From the NCBI RefSeq assembly GCF_001548395.1, contig NZ_AP017367.1:657001-721000 (forward strand): a stretch of 64,000 nucleotides of DNA, written 5' to 3'. The first letter of the stretch is position 1. The number at the start of each line of letters is the position of its first letter. The DNA is from Leptolyngbya sp. O-77. Lineage in GTDB: Bacteria > Cyanobacteriota > Cyanobacteriia > Elainellales > Elainellaceae. Made by a program: the position numbers and the translations under genes. Under the pieces are notes generated by a model that made no database searches, was not told the origin of the DNA, and was given only the letters and a program-made list of their open reading frames with translations. This document shows positions 26,819 to 37,640 of this stretch, one piece after another.

Positions 26819-27523
26819 ATGCGGCAGATAACGGATACGTCTGGCAATCGGGTAACGCTTGGGGCAAGGCTGGGAATGGTGCTGGGGGCGATCGCCCTGG
26901 GGGCTTGCTCATCTAGTGTTTCCCGCGTTCCTGTAGAACCGTCCCCCGTTGCGAAGGGACAGGCTCCAGAAGCCTCTCTCGCGTTCGCCGCAACCGTTTC
27001 CGGCGCAGCAGCCCTCGAATCGACCACCGCAGAAATCTCAGCAGACGATCGGGCCGCGATTCGGCAGTTGGGCGTGCCGCTGGTGGTGCCTACGGTTCTG
27101 CCGCCGGAGACGTATTTATCCGATGTCGTGGTCACGTCTGATCCAGACTGGGGCAAGGAATATACACTCTACTACCGCTCGTTTTCAGCCGATAGTGCGA
27201 TCGCCACTTGTTTTCAGATTGAATACAGCGACGGCGGCTTTGGTGGCCCAGTGCCGCCCAATAGCCGGCCCATCGAAACGCCTGCGATCGCCCGCTCCAA
27301 CGACCCCTACTTCATCTATTGGGCAGACAACGAGCCGTCCAGCGATGATTCTCCCTTTCCGGCCAACGCTGTGTTTTCTGACTGGTTTGAGGTTCCGGGT
27401 GTACCCGGCGGCTATCGACTCAGCAGCGGCCTGATCGATTCGGAACTGGTGCGGGCCTGCAACTTTCTCGACCCAGATTCCGCCGTGGCGATCGCTTCGT
27501 CGCTAAACCGTCTGGAGCCTTGA
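26819..27523 (+). CDS. Predicted lipoprotein of unknown function
   Basis: A 234-residue protein with a lipoprotein signal: hydrophobic LGMVLGAIALGAC followed by SSSV, the lipobox LGAC with Cys at about residue 31. The mature part has no domain I recognise; it contains LGVPLVVPTVLPPETYL and several acidic aromatic segments (FIYWADNEPSS). The start at 26819 is chosen because GGAGG precedes it by 6 bp; the open frame reaches 11 codons further. Likely anchored in a periplasmic leaflet. Confidence 0.75.
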   Translation: MRQITDTSGNRVTLGARLGMVLGAIALGACSSSVSRVPVEPSPVAKGQAPEASLAFAATVSGAAALESTTAEISADDRAAIRQLGVPLVVPTVLPPETYLSDVVVTSDPDWGKEYTLYYRSFSADSAIATCFQIEYSDGGFGGPVPPNSRPIETPAIARSNDPYFIYWADNEPSSDDSPFPANAVFSDWFEVPGVPGGYRLSSGLIDSELVRACNFLDPDSAVAIASSLNRLEP

Positions 27524-27542
27524 TTCTTCAAACCCTTGCTTT

Positions 27543-27977
27543 CTACCCTTGCTCGGCGTAGCGCTTTAGCTCCTGCGCCATGCGTCGCAGTCCGCTCTGT
27601 TCGTCCCGACGGATAAACGGCAGCAGCAGAGTGGTCAGCGTGCCGGAGAGGGTTTCGCGGTGGAGATATTGCGTGCGATCGCCCCCCAAGTCTTGCAGTT
27701 CAAACCAGTGTTCGCTGCGAAATCCGGGCGCAGTGTAGCGCAGGCTCAGACAAACCGATGGCTGCACCAGCGTCACCAGCGGCTCGATCTGGGTTTCCTC
27801 TTCGCCTATGACTCGCTTAATGGACAGGCGCACGGTTTTGCCCTGGCGAAAGGGGCGATCGGGCGACAGGTCGTAGAAAAAGGTGTTCCAGCGAAACCAC
27901 TGGTGTTTGTCCATCAGCACTTGCCAGACGTGCGATCGGGGCGCGTTGATTTCCGTTTTGGCATAGAGCGTGGGCAT
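27543..27977 (-). CDS. SRPBCC (START-like) family protein
   Basis: A 144-residue protein with the SRPBCC/polyketide cyclase layout: EINAPRSHVWQVLMDKHQW at the N-terminus, a beta sheet with GKTVRLSI, and a C-terminal long helix ending RMAQELKRYAEQ. Such proteins bind hydrophobic ligands in a helix-grip cavity; the ligand is unknown. It converges with the lipoprotein gene 19 bp away. Confidence 0.85.
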   Translation of the reverse strand: MPTLYAKTEINAPRSHVWQVLMDKHQWFRWNTFFYDLSPDRPFRQGKTVRLSIKRVIGEEETQIEPLVTLVQPSVCLSLRYTAPGFRSEHWFELQDLGGDRTQYLHRETLSGTLTTLLLPFIRRDEQSGLRRMAQELKRYAEQG

Positions 27978-28123
27978 TTTAGGGGAGCGGTTTGGAGGGT
28001 GCAGTAGGGTTTCAATAAAAGGCTATAGGATTTACGCATTTTCTTGCCGTATTTTCAACGTTAGACTGTGTTCCCGAATTCCCCAAATTCCCTAAATTCT
28101 CGCCTCCAAACCCCCGGCATCCC

Positions 28124-29478
28124 ATGCGGATCTTGATGCTGTCTTCGACCTTTCCCTATCCGCCGACGCGCGGCGGGACGGAGGTGCGAACCTTTCACCT
28201 GCTGCGATGGCTGGCGCAACGGCACGAGGTGACCCTGCTGACACAGCGGATGAATGCGACCGGTTCGGAAGTGTTGGCTGAAGGCGCAGAAACCCGGACG
28301 AGCGCGGATGCCGATCTGGCGGCGCTGGAGGCTTTGGGTGCAAGGGTGTTGTGTTTCCCACTGGGGCGATTCGCGAAGCAATCCCTACGGGAATGGCCTC
28401 AGGGCAATTTCCCTGGCGGCTCATTTCGCAATTCTCTGGGCAAACTGATGCAACTAGGGCGATCGCACCTCTGGGGCATTTCCGCCGAACGTGGACTTTC
28501 GCCATAGCCCTGCGCTGCAAGCCCTGGGTGGATGACGCAGTGCAGCAGCGCCGATTTGATGTGCTGACCTGCGAGCATGGTGCAAATGCGGTGTACGTGC
28601 GTCCGGAGTTTCAGCGGCGGGTGCGGACGGTGCTAAATGCCCACAGCTTTGCCGTCGGCTGGACGCGGGCCGAACTGGCGCTGGGCGTGTCGGCCAATCC
28701 CTGGCGCGATCGCCTTTATCTGCCTACGCTGGAGCGCTACGAACGACGGTTTCGGCAACAGTTTTCCCGCGTGGTGGTGACGACGACGGAAGATCGGCAG
28801 CAGTTTTTGGATTTTTTGTCGGGGCCCGATTTTGCCGCTCCCAATGCCGACCCCGACTGGGTACAGGTGGTGCCAAACGGGATTGATTTGGCAGCCTTTT
28901 CGCCCCGCACGACTGATCCGGGGGGCTATCGGCTGGTGTTTGCAGGCGCGATGGATGCGCCACACAATATCGACGCAGTGTGTTTTTTTGCTGAAGCGGT
29001 ATTACCATTAGTGCGATCGCGCTATCCTGAAGTCACTTTTTGCATTGCAGGGGCGCGTCCGGTGACCACCGTGCGAGCGCTGGCGCAACATCCCGGCGTT
29101 CAGGTCATGGGCACGGTCGCAGAAATGGGTGCGGTGTTGCGCGAGGCGACCGTGTGCGTGCTGCCGCTGCGGCTGGGGTTTGGCATTAAAAACAAAACCC
29201 TGGAGGCGATGGCGGCGGGTGTTCCGATTGTGGGGAGCGATCGCGCTCTGGAAGGGCTGCCCATCGAGGGGGCAGAACCGCTGGCGCTGCGGGCGAACAC
29301 GCCGACGGAATACGCAGGGGCGATCGCCCGTCTGTTTGACAGCCCTACGCTGCGGCAGCAAGTGTCTCAGCGGGCCCGTACCCTAGTGGAGACCCACTAC
29401 ACCTGGGAAAAGATCGGCCAGCAATATGAGCGGGCGCTGATGGAACCGTCGCCTGTTGCGAAATCCTGGCATCCTTGA
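28124..29478 (+). CDS. Glycosyltransferase family 4-like protein (frameshifted in this assembly)
   Basis: A GT-B glycosyltransferase of about 450 residues. The N-terminal half begins MRILMLSSTFPYPPTRGGTE and the C-terminal donor-binding half has FGIKNKTLEAMAAG, GSDRALEGLP and a final HYTWEKIG. Acceptor and donor cannot be told. The frame changes twice: one extra G in GGGCGATCGC at 28457-28466, and one extra C in CCC before TGGGTGGATGAC near 28530. Removing both gives a continuous segment LGDRTSGAFPPNVDFRHSPA then WVDDAVQ. The gene precedes the large unknown gene by 48 bp. Confidence 0.85.
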
Positions 29479-29526
29479 GCGCCGCCCCGCTCGCAAACGT
29501 CATCTGGGAAGAGTGATGCAGCGGTG

Positions 29527-32222
29527 ATGAAAAAACCGGCCCGTCGAACCCGTCCAGCCCAAAAGCGGAGCGCGTCTTCGTCGTCTATGGCGGCCCGTCA
29601 CCTCCGCATCACGCCGCCCAGGGTCAAGGTGTTTGTGTCGCCAGAGCCGCTTTCTCCGGAAGCTGCCGCGGCTCCGCGTCCCAAGGTAAACGTGTGGGTG
29701 GGGCAATTTGCGAAGCGATCGGCTCCGGCATTGCGCTCAGGGATTGATCTGCCGCTAGAGGACTGGGAAGACGAATTTCGTGAAGAACCTCCCCCGCTCG
29801 AATCCAACGGTGTAAAGCTGCTGGTATCACCGCCCTCCCCCAAGCAGCGGCCCTGGCTAGGGAACCTGCTGGCAACGATCCTGTGGTTGGGTAGTGGCAG
29901 CCTGGTGGCAATGGCGGGCTGTACAGCGTTTTGGCTGATTGTGAATCCGGGGCGGGTGAGTTGGCTGGGCTGGGCGCTGCCGGAGTGGAACCGGGAAGCC
30001 TTTATCCGCGACGATACGCCGCGAAGCTGGGGCGCAATCCAGGCAGAAGCCGCCCAGCAAAACCGGACGCTGGGCACACCGCTGATGCGGTCGGTTGGTC
30101 GGGGTCAATCGGCCGGAGAGGCAACCGTGGTGCTGGTGCCTGTGCTAGCCGCCCAACCCCGCTGCGCTGCTAGTGCAGACGCTTGCCTGCATCTGGTGGA
30201 ACTGCGGGCCTATCACCTGGAAACGCCGCTGGGCAGTGCAGAAGGGCTGAGCAGTGACACCCGGCTGCAACTGGGCGATCGCCTTCCGGTGGCGGGCCCA
30301 AGAGAATTTGGCGTGGTGTCGCTGCTGCCGGGGGGCGCTCCGGCGGGGCAAGGCTCGACCCGCCGCCTGCCCCTGCAACAGGTCGAGCCGATTGCAGGGG
30401 ATGCGCCCAAACCCGACGGCTGGTTTTCCCTCAGCGGACAGCAGCGGCGCGGCAGTCAGGCGATCGCCTATGGGCAAATTGGCTATTACGATGCGGCTCA
30501 GCGACGGCTGCGGCTGCTGATTTCCTGGAGTAGCCTGGTTCGCCGACCTCGCTGGCAGGCGGTCACAGGCGACGATCCGCCAGAACTGGTAGTTGACCAG
30601 ACCGTGGGGCTGGAGCCTCAATTTACGGTTTATCAGGTGAAACCGGTCGAGGGCGGCATCGTGCGGCTAGAGGCGATCGCCCTAGAACAGCCCCCCTTCG
30701 CCAGTCAGAGCTTGGAAAACGCGCTGTTTCTCGCCCGCAACGGCCTGTGGAGCCACGCCCGCGCCTGGATGGAGGGCTATAAAAAACGCAATCCCAAAAC
30801 CTGGACTGCGGCCGCCCAGGCCCAGCTTGACCTGATTGCGCTGCACGCCGCCGCCACCCGCGCCCAGGCCGAGCGCGATCGCGCCAGCCCCAGTCAGCGC
30901 CTCGCCACGTTGATCATCGACAGCCGATGGGAAGCGGCGATCGCCCTGCTGCAAACCGCCCTGCGCGACGGGGCCGATTTGCGGACGCTGATTGGCGGCG
31001 ATGCAAACCGCTGGCGGCAGCGGGCCGAGGCGATGCTGCGGGTGGATGCCGACCACACCGATGCCCAGTTTATCGGCGGGCTGGTGGTGATGCTGCGGCA
31101 GGGACGCGACGAGGCGATCGCCTGGCTCCAGCAGCAAAATCGCGCCCCTATTCCCAAAACGCCAGCTTCGCCGCTGCACCCGCGCACCCAAGCTGTTCTG
31201 CGCCGCCTCGACCAGTTGCCCCTGCACGGTCAGGCCCTCTACCCCAGCCGCCTGATCGGCACTGCCACGCCCCCTGGCCAGCCCCCGCCCCCGGCGACTG
31301 GGACACGCCCGATGGCTCTGCCCTGCCAACGCTGCCTGATGGTGAGGTGTGGTATCGCATCTCGCTGACCCGCTATCACGACGGCACGACCTGGCAGCAC
31401 GCCCCATTTTCTCAGTTGTCCAGCCGCCTGACTCCGGGTTTTCTGTGGAACCAACTCGGACTGGGAGATTCGCAAAGCGCTGCCCACGGGAATCGCCCCA
31501 CGCTCCAGTACACCACCTGGAACCCGCAGGCCCAGATGCAGTCCCATCCGCTCACCGTGCAAGCGCTGCGGCTCCAGGGCAGCGCTATTCAACTGCTGGC
31601 CAGCGGCCAACCCCTGGGAGACTCCCTAGCCAATCGCCCCCATCTCGTCCTGTCGGATGCCGCGCTCAACTGGGAACTGCCCACCGACAGCACTTCCCTG
31701 GCTGCCCTCCAACTCCAGCAGCCGCAGCAGGGTAGTGCTATCTTGCGAACCCTTGCCACCGAGCTACGCCGCGCCCGACCGAACCTGCCGCTGCCGCCTG
31801 CCGACGACCCAGAGGCGCTGGCCCAAGCCTTCGGCTCCTGGAGCGTGCAGCTTGCCGACCTGACGGGCGATTCCCGCAGGGATCACTCGAATCGCCAGCC
31901 GGAGGTGATTCTGGTGCTGCATCCCGACCTGCTCGATCCGCCCCCTGGCGAACCCGCACCGGAGTCGGACGATCTGGAATTGCTTGGCGCATCGCCCAGC
32001 CCCCCTGCCCCATCCAGTGCCCCACCGGATGCCCCGCTTCGCACACTGATCTTTTCTGCCAGCGGCAGCCTGATCTACAACGAACTGACGACGAATACGC
32101 AACTGGTGGCGATCGCCCGCATGGAAGGGGAGACAGCGCCCGTCCTAGTAATCACGCAGGGCGATCGCGTTACACTGCGGCGGTGGCTTGCGTCTCCACA
32201 GCGCTTCGAGCCAATCGACTAA
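29527..32222 (+). CDS. Large membrane-anchored protein of unknown function (frameshifted in this assembly)
   Basis: About 898 residues in two frames joined near 31280. The N-terminal 115 residues are basic and Pro-rich; one membrane helix follows (LLATILWLGSGSLVAMAGCTAFWLIV, about 118-143), so most of the protein probably faces the periplasm. The middle (390-530) is helical and Ala/Arg-rich, like a tetratricopeptide-type region. The C-terminal part, in the next frame, runs from GDWDTPDGSALPTLPDGEVW to FEPID. The break lies in the C-rich GCCAGCCCCCGCCCCCGGCG where one C appears missing. I do not recognise the family. Confidence 0.65.
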
Positions 32223-32334
32223 GCCAAAACGACTAAATCGACTAAGCCAATCGACTAAGTAAAAACGACTAAGCAGAGGCGATCTGACAAGCTATCCAAA
32301 AATCACCAATCCAAAATCCAAAATCCAAAATCAA
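32216..32334. repeat. Tandem repeats downstream of the large unknown gene
   Basis: Two repeat types are adjacent: CGACTAAGCCAA-type units at 32216-32275, then a CCAAAAT heptamer array (32299-32334) of the same family as in metH and at 17.4 kb. Confidence 0.85.
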
Positions 32335-32336
32335 TA

Positions 32337-32783
32337 CTACCGAGCGTCTTCATTGATCGGCGCAATATATTGCCGATTGGCACGGACGTAGCACGTTCCC
32401 AGGGTTTGCCCCGGCTGGGCAAAGGTGAGCGCATCCGTACCGCGCACCCGCAGCCAGGGAGCGCCATTCTGGAAGACGATCGCTTCATTTCGCACAAACT
32501 CGGCCGTTAGGATTGCCCCTGGCGCGATGCGCGATCGCACGGCTCCATTGGGACTGACGCGACAGTTCAGATAGGTCGGGTCTGGATCGACCACCAGCCA
32601 GCGACGGTTGTAGTAATTGCCCCGGTTTCCCTGCATAATGGCAGTTGTGTAATCGCCGCTACGGTTTGGCGTGGGAACTTCGGCCATTTGGGCGATCGCA
32701 GGCATCGAAAAACCCATAGACAGACCCATTACCAGCCCTGTTCCCAAGACCAATCGTAATTTATTCAGTTTCAGGTTCATCAT
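32337..32783 (-). CDS. Secreted SH3-like domain protein
   Basis: A 148-residue protein with a signal peptide (LVLGTGLVMGLSMGFSMPAIAQ). The mature part has YLNCRVSPNGAVRSRIAPG and PWLRVRG, a bacterial SH3 pattern in which a Cys pair (NCR and GTC) could form a disulfide. SH3b domains often bind the cell wall. The start MMNLKLNKL is used in preference to a Met seven codons upstream. Confidence 0.65.
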   Translation of the reverse strand: MMNLKLNKLRLVLGTGLVMGLSMGFSMPAIAQMAEVPTPNRSGDYTTAIMQGNRGNYYNRRWLVVDPDPTYLNCRVSPNGAVRSRIAPGAILTAEFVRNEAIVFQNGAPWLRVRGTDALTFAQPGQTLGTCYVRANRQYIAPINEDAR

Positions 32784-32965
32784 AGCGTTCAAAATTTGAC
32801 TCAAAGTGACTCAACAGGATATGTGCAAACCATTCAGCAGCGTGTGTTAATCAGTGTGTGCTGAAGTCTGCGCTTTGAGTAGCTTCATTCCCGCTCGAAA
32901 AGATTCCTGAGAGTCAGGCGATCGCTGTGCCAGAACCCAGATCGGCTGGCGCTGGAGGGATGGCG

Positions 32966-34162
32966 TTAGTCTGACTCGCCGTACCAAATGGCTTCTACCT
33001 GGTGGGCGATCGCCTCTGCCTCTGCCCGTCCCTGCCCTGGCTGCAAGCGCACGGTGACATGGCCCAGCTTGCGCCCCGGCCGCGATTCAGATTTGCCATA
33101 CCAGTACACCTGAGCCTGGGGAATTGCGGCAAGCTGCTGGCGCAGAGCGGCGTAGTCAGACTCAGCGGTTTCAAAGCCCAGCAGGTTGACCATCACCGCG
33201 CCCGCGCAGGTAAGCGCCGTGGACCCCAGCGGCAGCCCTGCCACAGCCCGCAGATGTTGTTCAAACTGGGAGGTGGCGCAGGCATCGAGGGTGTAGTGCC
33301 CGGAATTGTGAACCCGGGGCGCAATTTCGTTGACCAGCACGTGCCCGTCGGTCGTCAGAAATAGCTCAATACCCAGCACACCGACATAATCTAGGGCAGT
33401 GAGGATTTGGCGGGCGATCGCCCCCACCTGCTCCGTCACGCTCTCAGAAAATTCGTTCAGCGCATACACCCGGCGGCAGACCTGCTGTTCCTGCTGCGAC
33501 TCTACCACCGGATACAGCGCGATTTCGTGGGATTCATGAAGCGTTCGCGCAAGCGGTGCGGCGCACTTTCCCTGGGGGAATCGCCCCCGCGCCGCCATCA
33601 CCGCCAGCTCTCGCTCAAACGGCACAAACGCTTCCACAAGCCACGACTGTCCCGGCTTTTGCAAGACTGCTTCCAGTTCTGCCTGGGTTTTGCAAACAAA
33701 CGTGCCGTAGCCATCATAGCCATGTCGCCGCGCCTTCAGCACCACCGGAAACCCAAAGCTCGCATCCAACTCGGACACGCTGGTGATTGCCTGAAAGCGG
33801 GGCGTAGGAACGTGGATGGACTGATAAAAAGAACGCTGATCGAACTTGTCAAGGATAGGGGCGATCGCCCTTAACGACGGCGCAAAGACTACACCTTGAG
33901 AGGCGATCGCCCCCAGCCCTGCCAGATCCACAAACTCATTCTCAAACGTAATCACGTCACACTGCTGGGCCAGTTGCGCCGTTGCCGACGCATCTTCCAC
34001 CTGCGCCAAAACAACATCGTCCGCAATGCCAACAGCCGGATCATCCCGATAGGGGGTTTGCACAATAAGATGCAGCCCCAGTTTCTTGGCCGCCGCGCCC
34101 ATCATCCAGGCAAGCTGCCCGCCGCCAATCACTCCCACCCGTTTCACATCGCTCCCTGTCAT
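32966..34162 (-). CDS. purK: 5-(carboxyamino)imidazole ribonucleotide synthase
   Basis: PurK converts aminoimidazole ribonucleotide, ATP and bicarbonate to N5-CAIR in purine synthesis. An ATP-grasp enzyme of 398 residues: GVIGGGQLAWMMGAAAKKLG at the N-terminus, DVITFENEF, PVVLKARRHGYDGYG for ATP binding, and the family signature NEIAPRVHNSGHYTLDACAT followed by QFEQHLRA. Length and start are normal. It is monocistronic here. Confidence 0.95.
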   Translation of the reverse strand: MTGSDVKRVGVIGGGQLAWMMGAAAKKLGLHLIVQTPYRDDPAVGIADDVVLAQVEDASATAQLAQQCDVITFENEFVDLAGLGAIASQGVVFAPSLRAIAPILDKFDQRSFYQSIHVPTPRFQAITSVSELDASFGFPVVLKARRHGYDGYGTFVCKTQAELEAVLQKPGQSWLVEAFVPFERELAVMAARGRFPQGKCAAPLARTLHESHEIALYPVVESQQEQQVCRRVYALNEFSESVTEQVGAIARQILTALDYVGVLGIELFLTTDGHVLVNEIAPRVHNSGHYTLDACATSQFEQHLRAVAGLPLGSTALTCAGAVMVNLLGFETAESDYAALRQQLAAIPQAQVYWYGKSESRPGRKLGHVTVRLQPGQGRAEAEAIAHQVEAIWYGESD

Positions 34163-34756
34163 TCCTGTCTATCGCCACCACAGCATTCTGTCTGCATCAG
34201 TATAGCGATTGCCCAAAACCCTCGAAAAACCTAAAGCACGATTCCCGAAAGGATTGCTTCGCGAATCGCCCCTGCCGCCCCTGCAATGCGAAGCGACCTC
34301 TCAGAACAAGCCAGAAAGTCCTTAGGAGGGGGTGTGGGGGACGCTTCGTCCCCTGCAAAGGGGGGTTTGGGGGGATATCCCCCCAAGGCTTGCTGGCTCG
34401 GCGATCAAATTCCTCAAAACTGTCCTGAATCGCATCAACTCTGTGCGTAGGCCTCTGACGGGGCTAGTACTTCACCTGCGCTTTTTGAATTTCCGCAAAC
34501 CTAGAAACTTATGTGAAGCCCAGTACGTCCGATAGACAAGTTTCGTCGATGCTGCCCTGAGCCATCCAGAGATCGGTATGATGGATGGTTTCTTCAGGAG
34601 GCGGTTCGATTCTCAATTCTTTGAGATTTTCCTAGCTAAATCTGATCGCATTGCGCCAAACCTGATTAATATCGGTTTTGGTCGATTGCGATGGAGGTTT
34701 GTGCGACTAAGCTGCATCTGCCCCAACTCCCCAATCGGTGTTTTAAGAGGTTGATT
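34163..34756. other. Spacer between purK and the amidase gene
   Basis: About 590 bp without a convincing gene. It contains two GC-rich inverted repeats (34337-34353 and 34369-34384) and an AAGAGG ribosome-binding site at 34745-34750 before the amidase start. Confidence 0.6.
34337..34384. repeat. GC-rich hairpin and palindrome
   Basis: GGGGACG-CTT-CGTCCCC (34337-34353) is a 7-bp stem with a 3-base loop. GGGGGGATATCCCCCC (34369-34384) is a perfect palindrome. No T run follows, so an intrinsic terminator is not shown; dispersed repeat is the other option. Confidence 0.7.
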
Positions 34757-36652
34757 GTGAGATTTTCTTGGTTATTGTCTGGTGTGCTGGGCGTTGCAGG
34801 GTCTCTCCTGATTGCCGTTTCTGCTGAAGCGGGCACGCTGCAATCCTGGCAGTTTAACTCGGCGGAAAACCGACTGGTCTTTACCACCGATGACGGCGTG
34901 CAGCCCAGGGCCCAGCTCATTTCCGACCCGGTTCGCCTGGTCATTGATCTGCCAGGAATTACCCTCGGCCGCTCGACAACCCGCCAGAGTGGAACTGGCG
35001 GCATTCGGGAAATTCGCCTGGGGCAAGTAGACGCTCAAACCACTCGCATTGTGATTGAGCTAATGCCCGGTTATACCCTTGATCCGCAGCGGGTCTTGGT
35101 GCGCGGGGCCACGCCGACCGACTGGTCTGTGCAGATTCCCACGCCGCAGTTTGTTGGCGGGCCTGTGGCAGGCAGCCCTTCACCCACGCCCGGAAGGCCG
35201 CTGCCCGCACCCAATCCTCCCGCGCCTGCACCTGCGCCTCCAGCAGCGGGCCCTGCTCAGATTGACGAGGTGCAAATTACCCAAGACGGCTTTTTTATTC
35301 GCACCAGCGGGGGTGTGCCTCGCCTGACGCTGCGCCGCAACAGCGATCCGCGAGATGTGCAGTTCGACATTGCCAATGCCCAGGTTTCGCCTCAGTTGAC
35401 CAATCGCGATCTGCGACCGAACCATCGCGGCGTGGAGCGGCTGCGGCTGGAACCCCAGCGGAATGGCGTTGTGCGGCTATCGCTGCGCCTAGAGGGTCGC
35501 CGCAACGACCGCAACCGTCGCGGCTGGCAGGCCAGCGTGAGTGATTTTGGTGGGATTGTGCTGCTGCCCAGCCTCAATGCCAACAGCGGCGTGGTGGCGA
35601 CCCGTCCATCCCAGCCTGCGCCGACCCCGCTTCCCCCTACAACTCCGCCGATCGCCCCTCCCACCTCGCCCAGCCAGCCGCCGCGCCCTGGTCAGCCGCC
35701 TGCTAATCGTCTTTCGACAGTGCAATCGGTGGAGTTGTCGAGCAATGGTCAACAGCTACTCATCCGGGCGGATCAGCCAATTACCTACACCAGCGATTGG
35801 GATCGGGGGCGGATTTTCTATCGAATTACGATTCCCGATGCGCGGCTGGCAGAGCGGGTGATTGGCCCACAAATTACGGCGAACAGTACGATTCAACAGG
35901 TGCGGTTGCTGCAAGAGGACGAGCGGACGGTGGCGATTTTGGTGCAGCCTGCTGCGGGTGTCGTGATTCGGGACGTGATTCAGCCGAGCGATCGCCTCCT
36001 GGCCCTGGAATTGCGCGGTGCGGCCCAGCCCCCTATGACTCCTGCGCCCACCCCCCCGCCTCCAATTGTGACACCCCCTACCACGACGCTGCCCCGCGTC
36101 CCTACCGGCCGCGTTGTGGTGGTACTAGATGCGGGACATGGCGGTCGAGATCCGGGCGCAGTGGGCATTGGCGGTATCCGAGAAAAAGATATCGTTTTGT
36201 CCATTACAACCCAGGTGGCTCGCTTGCTAGAACAGCAGGGCGTACAGGTGGTCATGACCCGCACAGACGATCGAGAAATTGACCTGGAGCCACGGGTGCA
36301 AATTGCCGAGCGGGCGCGGGCGAATATTTTCGTCAGCATTCACGCCAACGCGATCAGCATGGATCGCCCCGATGTCAACGGGATTGAAACCTACTATGCC
36401 TCGGAAGCGGGGGCACGGCTGGGCCGCGTGATTCACGACAGCATGGTTCGCAATACGGGCTTGAACGATCGCGGCTTGCGGAGCGCCCGGTTCTATGTGA
36501 TTCGTAACACCTCAATGCCCGCAGTATTGCTGGAAACGGGGTTTGTAACCGGAGCGCAGGATGCAGCGTTTTTGGGCAGCGCTCAGGGACAACAACGCAT
36601 GGCATTTGCGATCGCACAGGGTATCCTGCAATATATTCAGCAAAACTTCTAA
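34757..36652 (+). CDS. amiC: N-acetylmuramoyl-L-alanine amidase with AMIN domains (AmiC type)
   Basis: A periplasmic zinc amidase that splits septal peptidoglycan. A signal peptide (FSWLLSGVLGVAGSLLIAVSAEA) is followed by AMIN-type segments (about 25-130, 180-280 and 325-420) separated by Pro-rich linkers. The Amidase_3 domain follows, with VVLDAGHGGRDPG, GIREKDIV, FVSIHANA and the catalytic VLLETGFV. The GTG at 34757 has AAGAGG 6 bp upstream and gives a clean signal peptide; an ATG at 34691 in the same frame has no such site. It lies 17 bp upstream of murI, so the two wall genes may form an operon. Confidence 0.93.
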   Translation: MRFSWLLSGVLGVAGSLLIAVSAEAGTLQSWQFNSAENRLVFTTDDGVQPRAQLISDPVRLVIDLPGITLGRSTTRQSGTGGIREIRLGQVDAQTTRIVIELMPGYTLDPQRVLVRGATPTDWSVQIPTPQFVGGPVAGSPSPTPGRPLPAPNPPAPAPAPPAAGPAQIDEVQITQDGFFIRTSGGVPRLTLRRNSDPRDVQFDIANAQVSPQLTNRDLRPNHRGVERLRLEPQRNGVVRLSLRLEGRRNDRNRRGWQASVSDFGGIVLLPSLNANSGVVATRPSQPAPTPLPPTTPPIAPPTSPSQPPRPGQPPANRLSTVQSVELSSNGQQLLIRADQPITYTSDWDRGRIFYRITIPDARLAERVIGPQITANSTIQQVRLLQEDERTVAILVQPAAGVVIRDVIQPSDRLLALELRGAAQPPMTPAPTPPPPIVTPPTTTLPRVPTGRVVVVLDAGHGGRDPGAVGIGGIREKDIVLSITTQVARLLEQQGVQVVMTRTDDREIDLEPRVQIAERARANIFVSIHANAISMDRPDVNGIETYYASEAGARLGRVIHDSMVRNTGLNDRGLRSARFYVIRNTSMPAVLLETGFVTGAQDAAFLGSAQGQQRMAFAIAQGILQYIQQNF

Positions 36653-36669
36653 ACATTTCGTTTGCGCCT

Positions 36670-37620
36670 GTGTCTAACTCTGCCTCGTTCTCAGACTCGG
36701 TTAATCGCGCCTCAGACCCGCTTTCCCCTGAACCAAACGGGACATTTTGCGAATCCGGCCTCTTGACAACAGGCGATGCCCAGGCCCCCATCGGGGTGTT
36801 TGATAGCGGCGTGGGCGGGCTGACGGTGCTGCGGGAGATTCAGCGCCAGCTTCCGAATGAATCGGTGCTGTATTTTGGTGACACGGCGCGGCTGCCCTAT
36901 GGAACCCGCTCGGAGGGGGAGCTGCTGCAATTTGTGCGGGAGATCTTGACCTGGATGACGCAGCAGCGGGTGAAGATGGTGGTGGTAGCCTGCAACACCA
37001 GTTCTGCCAAGGCGCTGGACGTGGTGCGAGCCGAGTTTCCGATGCCAATTTTGGGCGTGATTTTGCCGGGGGCGCGGGCGGCCGTGCGGCGGGGACGGCG
37101 GATTGGGGTGATTGCCACGCCGTTTACGGCGGCTAGTGATGCCTATCGACGGGCGATTCATGAAATTGACGAGGCGATCGCCGTTTGGCAGGTAGGCTGC
37201 CCAGAGTTTGTGCCGCTGATCGAGCAAAACCGGATTCAGGACCCCTACACCCGACAGGTGGCTCAGCGCTATTTGGAGCCGCTGATTCGGGCGCAGATCG
37301 ATACGCTGGTGTTTGGCTGTACGCACTATCCCCATTTAAAGCCGGTGCTGCGATCGCTCTTGCCGCCGACGGTGCAGTTTGTCGATCCGGCAGTGCATGT
37401 GGTGCGGGCGGCAGCGCGAGAGCTAGACCTGCTGGGGCTGCGAAATCTGTCTGCCAATCGCACGGCTCGGTTTTGCGTCAGCGGCTGCCCAGAGAGTTTT
37501 GCTCAACTTTCGCAGCAGTGGCTCGGCTACCTGCCCAGCACCGAGCGGGTGGACTTAACCGCTGTGACCCCTACAATCTCGACAGCCAGGGCGATTGCCC
37601 CTCTGGAAACCTTGGAGTGA
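36670..37620 (+). CDS. murI: Glutamate racemase
   Basis: MurI makes D-glutamate for peptidoglycan. Key residues are visible: IGVFDSGVGGLTVLREI, the first catalytic Cys in VVACNTSSAKA and the second in FGCTHYPHLKP. The first 37 residues form a nonconserved extension. The start is the GTG at 36670. Length 316 residues is near the family norm. Confidence 0.95.
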   Translation: MSNSASFSDSVNRASDPLSPEPNGTFCESGLLTTGDAQAPIGVFDSGVGGLTVLREIQRQLPNESVLYFGDTARLPYGTRSEGELLQFVREILTWMTQQRVKMVVVACNTSSAKALDVVRAEFPMPILGVILPGARAAVRRGRRIGVIATPFTAASDAYRRAIHEIDEAIAVWQVGCPEFVPLIEQNRIQDPYTRQVAQRYLEPLIRAQIDTLVFGCTHYPHLKPVLRSLLPPTVQFVDPAVHVVRAAARELDLLGLRNLSANRTARFCVSGCPESFAQLSQQWLGYLPSTERVDLTAVTPTISTARAIAPLETLE

Positions 37621-37640
37621 GCGCCTAGCCGGGACTGGGG

